Shown: piece after piece, positions 45,508-56,720 of the stretch | Layout: each line of letters begins with the position of its first letter | Position numbering within the stretch: position 1 is the stretch's first letter | NCBI RefSeq assembly: GCF_029962835.1 | Contig: NC_080590.1 | Location: 70,891,501 to 70,955,500, forward strand | Reading direction: 5' to 3' | DNA: 64,000 nt | From: Magnolia sinica | Taxonomy: Eukaryota > Streptophyta > Magnoliopsida > Magnoliales > Magnoliaceae | Notes under the pieces: model-generated | The model's database searches: none | What the model was told of the DNA's origin: nothing | What the model saw: the letters and a program-made list of their open reading frames with translations, nothing else | Position numbers and translations under genes: made by a program

Positions 45508-46480
45508 CTAGTCAAACAAGCTCATACCATGTTCATGCAGCCCATGCCCTTACCCATACGTAGCCATCATTCTTTGCTTCTTTTCCTCCCCATTTTACCC
45601 CTCCATCTTCTTCTTATTCCCTCCTTATACTAAAATTTCTACCACAAAACTCCTCAACTGTCTCTCATTTCTACCATTTTCTAACAACAATATAGAGAGA
45701 TTAAGTGAAAGAAAGAAAAAGATTATAGAGAATTAGGAGAAATTAAGAGAGAAAGAGAGAAAAGAAAGAAAGATTAGGGAGAGATTAAGATAAAAGAGAG
45801 ATCTTGAGAGAGAATTAGGAGGGATCAAGGGGGTAAGAGAAAGAGAGAAGGGAAAAGAGAGATTAGACGAGATTAAATGTCGAGAGGAGCTTGGTGGACC
45901 ATCTAATCGCCGATCCAAGCTAATCCAACCGTTCATCCTTCAGAGTGAGTGCATGGGAGGATCAAGACCCTCCCTTTCTTTGTGATCTTTCCACGCCCAC
46001 AAGGGTGGGGGCCACATTGATCATGTATAGATTTTATGGTGGACCCCATAGCGGTGGGGGCCCACTTCGATGGTCAGATATTTCCTTGCTTTTCTTTCCA
46101 TTCCCTTTCCCTTTACTTTTTTTATTTTTGATGATGGCGTGAGGCCCATAAGTGGGCTACGCTATTGGAGAATGTGCCTTGAATGCTATCACAGTGTGGA
46201 CCACCTTGTGTGGCCCACCATGATGTTTATTTTCCATCTAACCTATTGAGTAGATTGCACATATTTGGATGGTGGGAACACACCAAAAATCAAATTGATG
46301 CAAAGCTCCTTAGCCCACCTTGTGTTGAACAGCTTGATGGATGGAGTAGATTTGTCAAGGTGGACTCCACCACCCCTAAACACAAGAGAGAAGGAGGGAA
46401 GGTTTGCAGCCATGTCTGTTAGATGCAATCAATGTCTTGGACATTGCTACCAAGTAGCAGTTCCGTTGGGAGGAGTGGCG
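45319..46480. other. Interior of giant LTR copy B, no gene seen
   Basis: Non-coding; includes a microsatellite (45464-45505), purine-rich runs at 45690-45870, and fragments of the foldback family (about 46180-46260, 'ggcccaccatgatgttta'). Confidence 0.5.
45464..45505. repeat. (TC)n microsatellite, about 21 units
   Basis: Uninterrupted TC/CT run; compare the similar run in copy A at 14646-14691. Confidence 0.97.
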
Positions 46481-46489
46481 TTCCTACTC

Positions 46490-47973
46490 GTGGGACTCGC
46501 GTTGGTGTATGTGTTCCATCCACTCCATCCATCCACTTCATCAGACCATTTTCGCCATTGATCCAAATTCCAAGCCGATCCACTTCCCAAGTGGGCCACA
46601 CCGTGTGCTGAATAGGAGGCTGGTAAGCCTGCATCACTGATGCTTTTGCATGGGAGCTGTGGGGTGGGTTTCTACTCATGGCTCCCAATGTGATGTATTT
46701 CTTAAATCCACACCTTCCATCTATTTTTCTGGCTTATAGTTGCCGTAGATCCCAAAAACCCGGCTGATCCAACCATCTAGTGGACCACACTACAAGGAAC
46801 GGTGGGCTCACTACCACCTTCATGTCATCGTCCATGCAAGGATGAGTGGTAGTGGTGTCCCACTTGTGGACCCTAAGTTGATGCATTTGTGAAATCCACA
46901 CCGTCCGCCAGTTTATTTAGATCATTTATGCCATGGGCCGAACAATGAGCCAGATCTGAGTCTCGAGTGGACCGCACGGAGGGGAACAATTCCTGTATGT
47001 TGAAACCTTCTAAGGCCCATCGTGGGATCCCTGATCATCCAAAGTATCCCAAGTAAGGGCCCATTGGGCTTTGTTCAAGCTAGCCATGACGGTGGACGAA
47101 GTAGATCATCCTCAAGGGGCCCACCTTGATAGTGTATCCAAAACAAAGAAATACATAATATCACAAAAAGGGCCAAGCAACCATGCTGGGCAGAACATAT
47201 ACTAGCCAAATATGGGTCTCACATGTGGGACCTATCATCTCATGTTTATGTGTAAACCGCACCGTCTATCTGTTCACCATATCATTTTAGGCCATGGGCC
47301 GAAAGATAAGGAAGATTCGAATCTCAAATGGGCATCACCGCATGGATTAAACCCTGTTGTTGAAACCTTTCAAGGCCTATTGTGAAGCTCTATTAATCCA
47401 AACCAGCCCAAGTCGAGGCCCATTGGACCTCGATCGAGTTGACCAATCCGATGGACTGATTAGATCATCCAAATGGCCCCCACCAAGATGGGGAAAGTAA
47501 AAAAGAAAAGAAAAAAAATTGGGAAGGACATGCACCCACGTCCAGTGGGCACTGCCCATATTAGCCAGAGAGTTGGATTCCACCTGTGGGACCCACATTG
47601 ACCCATGTGTTAAATCCATTCTGTACATATGCTTTACCATATCATCTTAGTTTGTGGACTTAAAAAATGAGGCTGGTCCAAATCTCAAGTGGGCCGCAGC
47701 TAAGGAAACAATGAGGACAACGATGTCTATTGTTGGAACCTTCCTTAGGCCTCTGTGATGTTTATGTCCTTGACCACCAAGGGTTGTGGGGCCCATTTTA
47801 GAGTCCCTCCTGGAGGGATATGTTGTCTACCCTACCATCCATCTTAGTAGGGGTGCGAGGCTTCAATTTAAGTGGGCCACATCATGAAAATAGAGTGGTT
47901 GAGTGTCTGCCATTGGAAATCTTCATAGGCTCATTGTAATATTTAATTGTTATCCAACTTAACTGAGGGGCCC
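46490..47973. repeat. Tandem array of about 360-bp units (about four)
   Basis: Related blocks start near 46490, 46855, 47216 and 47580. Each has 'ccacacc.tcc.tc.gtt.a..atatcatttta.gccatgggccgaa' followed by 'tctcaagtgggc', 'gttgaaacctt.caaggcc' and 'aagt..aggcccattgg'. Units are well diverged. The building blocks are related to the arms of the foldback family. Confidence 0.5.
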
Positions 47974-49632
47974 TCTAAGTGCTATTATGTTAAGCACACA
48001 TAGATTGTCAAATTTCGTAAGACAAACATTCATAAGACAAAATCAATTCGAGATCAGTTCTCAAGTATGGATTCACAACAATTCTACATGCCTGAAGATC
48101 AGCTCAAGATCAGCTTATGAGTAACTCAAGATAAAGTCAAGATCGGCTTATTATCAAGACAAGATCGGCACATCTTCTCATCTTCTCAAAGAAATGGTCG
48201 CCCGTATTCAAGTCAAAGTTCAAGACAAGGTGACTCAGATATTTGCTATAACATAGGTGGTATAACCCTAGAAAGACCTTAGGAATAGGTGCTTTGAAAA
48301 CTTCTTTATTTTGGATTTTTATAAGTTTTTTTTTTTTTTTCTTTGGAATTCGGTCGGCCTAACTTCCTCAGCCAGCCTAACTTCAAGCTCAAGCTAAATA
48401 ACAACTTCTATTGAAAATTCGGCTAGACTAAGTTTTAGTTCGGCTAGCCTAAGATTGAAATTCGGCCAGCCCGAGAAAGTTCGGGTGAAATTTCAGCAAT
48501 GCAATCTTTTGAAATTCGCGAGAATTCGCCCAGCCGAGTGGCAAATTCGGCCAGCTGAATTATGAATTTCGGCTAGCCGAATTTGACCTCGAGCCAGGTG
48601 AATTTTAGATAAATCTTATCCCACGCAATCCAAAATCCATTGAATAGAATCTGGTGAACTCAGGCTAATCGAAGCCTATCTTAAGCTATCCGAAATTCTA
48701 ACTTCTTTGCTTATAAATTGAGTATTTATTTCATTCCAAATTACGAAGAAAATTTATTTCTATCATTCTACAAGAGATAGAAGCTTAAGTCCTCGACAAG
48801 CTATCTGTTAGTATTTATAAATTTTATTTTAATAACTTATTCAATTCCTTTTTTCTCAAGATCATTTTAGTCTTAATCTAATAGAGTAAACTATACTCTT
48901 TTTTGAGATCTAAGAGAATGGAATCAAGTAGCATTTGGGTTTTCCATTTTTAAAATCTATAGAATCCGAGACTCTTTCTGTCTAATTAAACATTGCGTCA
49001 TCTACATTTAAGAAAGAAGTTCTTATGCTACAAGCTTTTGCTACGTCTTCTATATTTGAAGATAAGTATACTTTCTGAAATTCGTTTTAGGATTTTCTGA
49101 GATAGCCTGTGAAAATCTCGGTAAGGTTTTGTCTAAGATAGCCTGAGAAAATCTCAGTAGAGTTTTTATTGTAATAGCCCATGAAAATCATAAAGAACTA
49201 TATCGGGTTGTTAAAGTGACCCTGTGAAAACCTTTTTATAGTGAAAGCCAAAATTACGAGGGTAGTAATTTTGCGAGTGGAGTAGGTGTGGTTATTTTAA
49301 GCACCGAACCACTATAACTCATTATGTCATGTGGTGAATGCTTTATTATTTTTAGTGATTGGATGTTATTTATTATTTCATTCTTATGGTGAATGTTGTA
49401 ATCCTTTTATATACTCTTGGTAGTTTGAAAGATTGATTTTAAAGACATTCATGAAATAAGGTTGTCCTATCTAATATTTTAGGTGAAGGTTGTCCCACGA
49501 ATTATTTAGATCAAGGTTTCAATACTCAAGCGATTGAGATTTTTGTAATATTTACAAATTTCGCATTTATTTCGATTATTTAACATTGTCCTATTCACCT
49601 CCCCTCTAGGACAATGCTAGCTCTCCATTTCA
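47974..49632 (+). mobile_element. Solo LTR of the SIRE-like copia family
   Basis: 1,659 bp with a perfect 5-bp duplication ggccc (47969-47973, 49633-49637). It begins TCTAAGTGC (mutated TG) and ends ccatttca. It aligns with the 3' LTR at 25257-26789. It has the palindrome module (48347-48581) with a perfect TTCGGCTAGCCGAA at 48568-48581. A solo LTR arises by recombination between two LTRs of an inserted element. Confidence 0.85.
48347..48581. repeat. TTCGGCTAGCCGAA module, copy in copia solo LTR
   Basis: Seven or eight variants of the palindrome. The 170 bases 48410-48581 share order, spacers and flanks (gaaattcgg.. ccgagaaagttcgggtgaaattc..) with the gypsy LTR modules at 27088-27256 and 31501-31670. 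Confidence 0.8.
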
Positions 49633-49637
49633 GGCCC

Positions 49638-51154
49638 ACCATGGTTCCACCTTGATATATATGTTCTATTCAAACCATACATCTACTTTGTTATCTCCTT
49701 TATGTGTGCAGGCCCAAGTATGGGGCCGATTATAGTCTCAAGTGGGCCATGCCACATAGACCTTTACATTTCTAGCAGGGCCTGCTTTTCAGGTCTCACT
49801 CTTTGTATATGATGTGCCAATTTGGGCTGATTATCGCTCGATATGTCTTATAAAATGCTAGTGTACTTGGCTTGATAAGACACACTAATAACATGCATAG
49901 TGTAATAAAATCATGCCCCATTATATGCCCGTATGCATCATTTGTATACATGTTGTGGATGATAATTAATCATAACATACGCCTTTCGGCTTGATATACT
50001 TAGGGAACCCCATATGAGATAGGGTTGCCCCACATGATAGCATGGTATGTGCAGGTTTGGTGCATGATTTGGATGGTATAACTCGTGCATTTCGCATCTT
50101 GTATGTCATGATCACCTTACACCATAACGACATTAGGGTCGTGGCCTCGACAGGCATATCATGGATGGTTGGATTGGTTATCAAAAATATATGTTGTAGC
50201 ATTAGGGCGTAATAGATGTCTTTTGGTGAAAGTCCCTAAACCGTTGTGGTACCAGTAAGATGCTTCAACGTCGAGACCTAGTAGATAACATGAGCACCCG
50301 AGTACTAAATACTAGTAGGTTACGTCTCTCATTATGTTGTGGTAGGTTAAAAAGAGGTGTGACCTTATCCGCTCGAGGGTGGGAAGCTGTAAGCTAGGTT
50401 GAGTCTAACTAGCTCATAAATGGGTTCGCTATTAGCGAGCCAGGTGGGCATTGGCATACCACTGACGAGGTGAATAGCGATGTCTAATATTCCACTCACT
50501 TGGTTATGCGCATGATAGGGCGGTAGTCGGTGTTGGAGTGTACTAGACCCCAGTAATGTTTCTAGATATGAATTGTATTGATATGTGGACTAGTTGAGGA
50601 TTGACATGTTTTGTGTTGCAACCCTAGTAGTATATGACATTTAGCCATGTTGGCCTTGCATTGCATAACCTTGTCATGGCTAATACCATTCATGGATTTG
50701 ACAGTTTAGCCCTTTATCATCTTCTGCATACTTTGATATTTGTGTTATTGTCATATGCATTGTGCGCACACACACGCACTCTACTGAGCTTCGTAGAAAC
50801 TTATGCACGTTTGTTTACGCTGCAGGTGATGTTAGGGCATATCGACAGCAATGAATCTGGAGCACGAGCCTATTCTTTTGAGTTTTAATTACATCTTATA
50901 TTTTCCCTTCGAGCATTGTACTCAGAGATTATATTAGTGGAAATGTGGTGATGATGTTTTGTGTCATGGGTACACTTGTGGTTATGTTCCTTTACCAAAA
51001 AAAAATATCATGAAAATCTTTCTTGTAACATCACAGCATTGGAACCTGGCGTATGGGAGCTAGAAGTCGAGAATGGGGTACTACGGAGGTTTTCAGCACC
51101 AAATTTGCTGGCCATGAATTTTATGAGTACCATTCCCGAGTTTAAAGCATGACA
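49638..51154 (+). other. 3' part of giant LTR copy B
   Basis: Non-coding. From about 49940 it is homologous to copy A 16800-18056, ending gcatgaca versus gcgcgaca. No protein matches. Confidence 0.6.
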
Positions 51155-52432
51155 GAAAAAGCTAGGGATTTTTTCTTGGGGCTTTACATCGGTAACATTT
51201 TATCTTTTGTAAATTTGTTATTTATAGTGCATTATCACTTTGTGCTTGGTTTTTTTCATAAGAATTTTTCCATGTAAATTCAAAGTATTCTCTATTAAAT
51301 TTATTTATGTGATTATAATTACCTTTTTATTATTATGCTTTATATGCTTCTGCGAGTCCCAACAGCATTCTCCCTTCGTATGGATTAACTAGCTTTTGCC
51401 CATATGCATCTTGCCATGCTAGAAAAGCGTTGAAGTATGTACAATAATGATAAAATTGCATCATCCAACCAATATTATAATATGAGCAAAAAGAAAGAAG
51501 AAGAAATGCAAATCATCTTAAGTCTTCATTAAGAAGGCTGCACAAGAGGATGGATGGGTGCATGCGTCCATAATGAGAGGGATGATGTGCACATGCTACC
51601 TTATACTGATTTTATTTTTATTTTTTTTCTTGTGGGACTCATCGAAGGAAATTAAATATATGGGTATGAAAAGTACTTATGAGTGGAGTGTGAAGGACGT
51701 AAGTGAAGTCCTTTTAATTAATCTGAATTCCATCAGAAGTAATCAATTCCATGAGAAAGAAGAAAGGAAAGAAATTCGGTCACCAGTGGGAGTAGTAGTG
51801 GATTGTGTCATGGTCGCACAGATGCTAGGGAGGGACCGTAATAGAGCATGGTAGAAGGTGGGCGCTGATGTTGGAATAGAGTATGGTAAAAGGTGGGCCC
51901 TGATTTTGGGATGGAGAATGCTAGAGGACAAAGGACAATGTGTGTTGATAGTGACGAGACATCCGCTGACGTTGTGTGTCAATGTATGTGGTCCACATCC
52001 ATCATTACCTACTAAAAGCAATGTTTACATTTTTAGGCTTTATTACGTACCATGCAGTTAATCTCGTCAACGAACGCTCCTACGATATTACTTAGTCGCC
52101 GCAGTTGATTCATATTGGAGGATCATCCGGTGACGGAAGGCTCGTGTTGCATCAAAGTAGCACATCGGTTGCGATTTTATCATTGATCAGAATTTAATCA
52201 ACACCATGATCGGAAATGCATGCTTATAACAGTTATCAACTCAGAAATCACAAAAACCTTAGGGCCGTAATTAATATGCTGTAATGTGTTATGGTTAATG
52301 ATCATCATTACCAACATAGTTGTAATAAATCCGGATATTCCCCGTCCGTTTACGCCACTTGTCCTGACCATCGATATGCATGTAAACCACCGAATCTTGA
52401 TTACATATCCCTGTATCTAAATTCTTCAAAAT
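51155..52432. other. Intergenic sequence, nothing recognised
   Basis: AT-rich, with only short accidental frames. No TE protein, tRNA or clear repeat seen. Confidence 0.5.
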
Positions 52433-52870
52433 GCTTTATATCGACACCCTCCGTCCATTTTACAATATCATTTTAACGCAAGACCTCAAAAAATGAGACA
52501 TATGGAAGCTCATGTGTACCACACAAGACCCCAAAAATAAGACAGATCCAATGCTCAAGTGTGGACCACACCAAAGAAAGCAGCAGGGACAATGATGCCC
52601 ACAATTGAAAGCTTGACAAGGGCCACCGTGATGTTTATTTGCCATCCAACCTGTTCATTAGGACACGTACCTGAATGAAGGGAAAAAACAAATATCGGCT
52701 GATCCAACACTTTTTGTGACCCCAATGAGTTTTCAATGGCTGGTGTGGTCCATTTCTGCGTTAGATCTACCTCATTTTTATGTCTCATTCCATAAAAACA
52801 TCTCCCAAGGTGGATGGACAGTTTAGATATATATAACACATACATCACGGTAGGGCCCATGGAACTATAC
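52433..52870. repeat. Foldback element, full copy
   Basis: Same architecture as 10900-11345: the left arm starts near tatcgacaccctccgtccattt, the right arm ends tacatcacggtagggcccatgg, and the centre has ccatccaacctgttcattagg. The left arm has a short internal duplication of the 'caaaaaatgagaca..' block. Confidence 0.6.
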
Positions 52871-53034
52871 CGGGTCAACAAACTTCAGCTAATCCATGTT
52901 GCTGCAGTGATTCGGAAGGACTACTATGATTTAACAGCCTACTCCATCTAATCAATGTTTAAAGTGTAATGATGTGAGTGTTCCGCTACATTGACCCTTA
53001 AGGTTCAGTCACGTATAACCAAGCACTCATGCAC

Positions 53035-53165
53035 ACCCATATCTATCCATCCATGCATACATGCAAACTTCTGTTTATCCATTCAGCTATCTGTACACAT
53101 ATATCTATCCATTTATGCGTACATGCAAACATCTGTTTATCCATTCATCCATCTGTACATATATG
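53035..53165. repeat. 62-bp tandem duplication
   Basis: Two adjacent copies of a unit containing atgcaaac.tctgtttatccattca..atctgtaca; the copies of atgcaaac start at 53061 and 53123. Rich in 'catc/tatc'. Confidence 0.8.
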
Positions 53166-53214
53166 CATACAATCATACAAGACCAACTATGCATCTACCA
53201 ATCTAGCTATACAA

Positions 53215-53945
53215 AGATGACCACTGATTTATGTATATAATTACCTGATCTTCTTGATCATTGATTGTATATATTAAATTTCTCCAAAGTATAACCATTG
53301 ATCTGTGTTAGATTTGTCTAATTTAAACCATTGATCTTTGTAAGAAATCAACTCACTTTTGACCATTGATTCACATGTTAAGTCTACCCAATTGTGATGA
53401 CTGATCTATGTGCCAAATCCATTCAAACATGATTGGTAATCCATGACTTAAATCTGTCCAAATAGGATCATTGATCTGTGTCAAACCTGCCCAAAGATTA
53501 CCATTGATCCAAGTGTTAAACTTGTCCAACTTTGATCATTAATCCATGTACCAAATTAGTCCAATTTTTATCATTTATTGTTGTAAAAAATTTTCCCACG
53601 CATTGCAATTAGTTTACATCTTAAATCAGCTCAATTCATACAGTCAATTTGTGTGCTAATTAAATCTATCCACTTTTGATCATTGATTTATGAACCAAAA
53701 CTGTCTATTCATGATTCTTAGTCTACACATTGTATCTGCCTAAGTATAACCATTGATCCATGTACTAAATCAACCCATTTAAAACCATAAAATTATGTGT
53801 CAAATCCATTAATTCACGTGATAAAACAGCACAATTACAGCTTTAAAACTACATGTTAAATCTGTTCGATATTGACCATTTAATTAAGTCCTAAACTTGC
53901 ACATTTATGACCATTGATTGACACCTCGAAAATATGTTCGTTTAT
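53215..53945. repeat. Degenerate 35-bp tandem repeat array
   Basis: About 20 units of approximate form 'ac cattgatccatgtgttaaatctgtccaa tttg', mostly 33-36 bases long (for example units beginning near 53290, 53325, 53360, 53395, 53430, 53465). Individual units differ at many positions, so the array is old. No coding role is seen. Confidence 0.75.
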
Positions 53946-53982
53946 GATTATTTGATTTCATGCTAACACTATGCCAAAATCA

Positions 53983-54137
53983 CTATTTAAGAACGGCGAG
54001 AGGTTCGGTTCAGGAACGGCTTCAAACCGTTCGAAATTTAAAACGGCTTTACACGGAAAAGGAAACCACTGAACCACTCGTACGCCTTCATTTTTTATCC
54101 CCTTTTTATTCTCTTTCTCATTTCTTACCGATTTTTG

Positions 54138-54172
<35 letters not shown>

Positions 54173-54260
54173 GTAGATTTCGCATATACAGAGAGAGAGA
54201 GACTGAGTGAGAGATTCGTTAATGGCAGTAGATCTTAAGCAAGATCTAACCTTTTAGAAG
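53983..54260 (+). promoter_or_regulatory. Probable promoter and transcribed leader of the SHAGGY-like kinase gene
   Basis: A TATA-like ctatttaag (53983-53991) is followed by a pyrimidine-rich tract (54090-54170), including (CT)14 at 54141-54168. CT/GA tracts in the leader are common in constitutively expressed plant genes. A 12-codon upstream ORF (54222-54257) follows. The link to the kinase is by position only: it is the nearest promoter-like sequence upstream of the first coding exon and lies 7.5 kb away. A CACTA-like sequence at 53967 overlaps the region and weakens the TATA assignment. Confidence 0.35.
54141..54168. repeat. (CT)14 microsatellite
   Basis: Uninterrupted CT run followed by tttctgtag and a GA run at 54191-54202. 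Confidence 0.95.
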
Positions 54261-56552
54261 GAAAACCCTAATTTTCAATCTATCTTTTCGTTGGGAGACG
54301 TTTCAATTTCGTTTCGGTCAGAAGCATCTCTCTCTATGCATACATCCGAGTGGAAATGGCCACGGAAATGTCAGATTTCTTCTTAGATCTTGCATTTTCC
54401 TGCAATTGAAGCATGTTTAAAGCAAGAGACAGACGAATACCATGCTTTCCAACGATTTTCCATACTAGTACGCTGCGGAATTGTTAATTTCAGGCTTTCT
54501 GAAGGTTCTTTTAACAGATTCGGTGATTTGCAAGTTTTTTTTTCCTCGATTTGTAACAGATTCCGTGGTTCTTAGGGCAGATTCATAGAATTAGGGTTTT
54601 CTGTGGTGTTTTTGTTTGAATGATTTGGTGGTTTCTAGGGTTCGTTGTGAGTTTCTGTGGGTTTTGAAGGGTTTCAGGTATTCTTGTTATTTGCATAATT
54701 GAGGGCAGATTGGCACAATTAGGGTTTTCTGAGGTTTCCTTTTTTTCAAAATAATTGTGGTTTCTCGTATATCCTGCATGGGCAACCCGATGTAGCGGGT
54801 TGGTTAGTTAAAGTAGCTTCTCCTACCCCAAAATCATATATGATACGTCAAAAAACTTATTCTGATTTGCGAGATACGACTGTTTTAAGGTTCTGACGGT
54901 CCTGATCACTTCCACCTCCGATCGGGCCTTCTTTGTTCCGTCTTTGCCATGAAAGTGTCTGCGACCCACTCTACATCACCCTGGTTGCTGCTTGTTATGC
55001 CATGGAGGAGGAGATTGTGGCAGCTGGAGTGATGTTCTCATAATTGGGGCAGATGTTCTGGTTTGCTGTTTGATACAATTGGGATATTTGTTTTGCTGTT
55101 TGATGCAATTGTGACATTTGTTTTGCTGGTTGATGCAGATTATAGAAGATTTGTTTGATTGTGATTGCTTGAGCTGTTGTTTGCTATTTCAAGCAGTTGT
55201 GGTTTAGTTGCCGTTTGCTAAGTCAACTAGTTGTGGTTGAGTTTCCGTTTGCTAATTCAAGTAGTTGTGGCAGAGCAGTTTGATTGTGGCAGCTTGGTAT
55301 AGTGGAACATGCAGGTCTGCTTGCTGCTGGTAGTTGCAGGATAGGTGGATTTGTTATGGGTGCTTCAGCTGCAGGGGTGTCTTTTGGCTACCTGTTCAGA
55401 TGAGGGATGACTGATCTTGCTGGATGCCATATCAGGTGTTTAATAAAATGCCGCACAGGCTCGAACTCGGCTCAAACTGGCCCGAGTTGTTGACTGATCT
55501 GAGTCGAGCTGGCCAGACAGGCTCGAGGACCGAGCCGAGCCGAGCTGAGTTTCAGCTGGGTTAGGTAGTGGCCGAGTTGAGCCGAGCTGTGCGAAGCTCG
55601 ATTCGGATCAACTCATGTACAGCTCTATGAGCTATCATCAACTCACTGTTATTCTGTCTGGAATCCTAATGGGCAAATAAACAAAAGGGCAAGGACCGGT
55701 GCCCATTTCCTGTTGACATGGTTCACTATGGGCAATGGTGAGACACATCCATAGTGATTTTTTCAATGAAAAAATTGTCACAATTTGATTTATTACAACT
55801 TCTGAATGCATGCAGCCTTCAGTATTAAGCTATAGGTGCATGTTTTTTCTGTTCAATAGAATTTCTGGATGCATGCAGCCTTGAGTATTAAACTAAAGGT
55901 GTGTATATGTTTCTATTCTTTGAGCCATTGAAGGGTCATTCATGTACTGATGCATTATTTACATATTGTCCCTTTTGTTAATGTGTTTAATTATGATGTT
56001 AAGTGGAATTTGTAGAATCAGAAGCTCTACCAAGTTGACTAGCATACCATTTCATCCTTTATTTTCATTATAAAAAAATTCATTACTGTGGTATAAATTT
56101 GTCAATGGAATTATCTCTTGATGGAATGGTTAAAAGGCTTGCCGACTCAGACCAACTTGTTCTGTCCTGAGTTGAGTTGGGGCTGAATTCGCTTGACTTG
56201 GCTGATTTAGAGGTAAATCATGATATCAAACCAGATTGGGTCTGACCTTGTCTGAGTCAACTCTGATGAGCCACATCAAACTTGTTTGACTCAATATTAG
56301 CTCTCTCTTGTTGTACTCTAATAGCTGGATTGCCTTTCATGCAGGTGAATCCAGTCATGGGCTGATGCACCAGAATAGTAGTTGATAACTGCATATCCTT
56401 CAACAATCCCACACACAGTAAGCTAATTCTCAGTGTGTGTCATTGTTATTACTTTTTTTCCTCTTAAACTAATGGGTCTTAAATTCATAGGAAGTTTGGG
56501 GCCTCCAGCCTCCTGAAAAATTGTAAAGTAGAAAGTCAGTAATCCTTTTCAA

Positions 56553-56720
56553 TCATGAAATCTTTTCAGAGTAAACATCGCAAGTATACAACAGAGAAAG
56601 ATCTCCACAGCTGTAGCGCTTGCCAGTTGGAGCAAGTCCACATACGTCACATTCGAATATTTGTCCTTGATAGGTTGAAGAAGTTTTGACGCATTCACAA
56701 GACCTGAAACACAAAATTAT
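56553..56720 (-). other. Possible gene fragment with Cys-rich reading frame
   Basis: A minus-strand frame includes [20 protein letters not shown] and LYTCD, preceded by an acceptor-like ttgtgtttcag. The Cys spacing vaguely recalls a zinc-binding domain, but I do not recognise a family. It lies in the presumed intron and could be a captured exon or an accident. Confidence 0.2.

Larger units (their letters stand above)
33302..51154 (+). mobile_element. Giant LTR family, copy B, carrying two nested insertions
   Basis: Pieces 33302-33372, 45319-47973 and 49638-51154 make up about 4.25 kb once the Tekay element and the SIRE solo LTR are removed. It starts TGCAACACCCC and ends gcatgaca. The 3' 1.2 kb matches copy A (16800-18056), for example 'tggtaccag..gatgct.caac.tc.agacc.agt'. 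No target duplication is seen (left agtac, right gaaaa), so the boundaries or the solo status are uncertain. Confidence 0.45.

Noticed and set aside
45301..45633. 110-codon frame rich in Ser-Leu
   Set aside because: Created by the (TC)n microsatellite.
52991..53220. Two overlapping frames with repeated peptide
   Set aside because: Translation of the 62-bp tandem duplication, no start context and no family.
53215..53945. CRISPR-like array
   Set aside because: Units are adjacent with no unique spacers, and the sequence is a plant nuclear genome.
53958..54238. Frames with RERERE or SLSLSL on opposite strands
   Set aside because: Translation of the CT/GA microsatellite in the leader.
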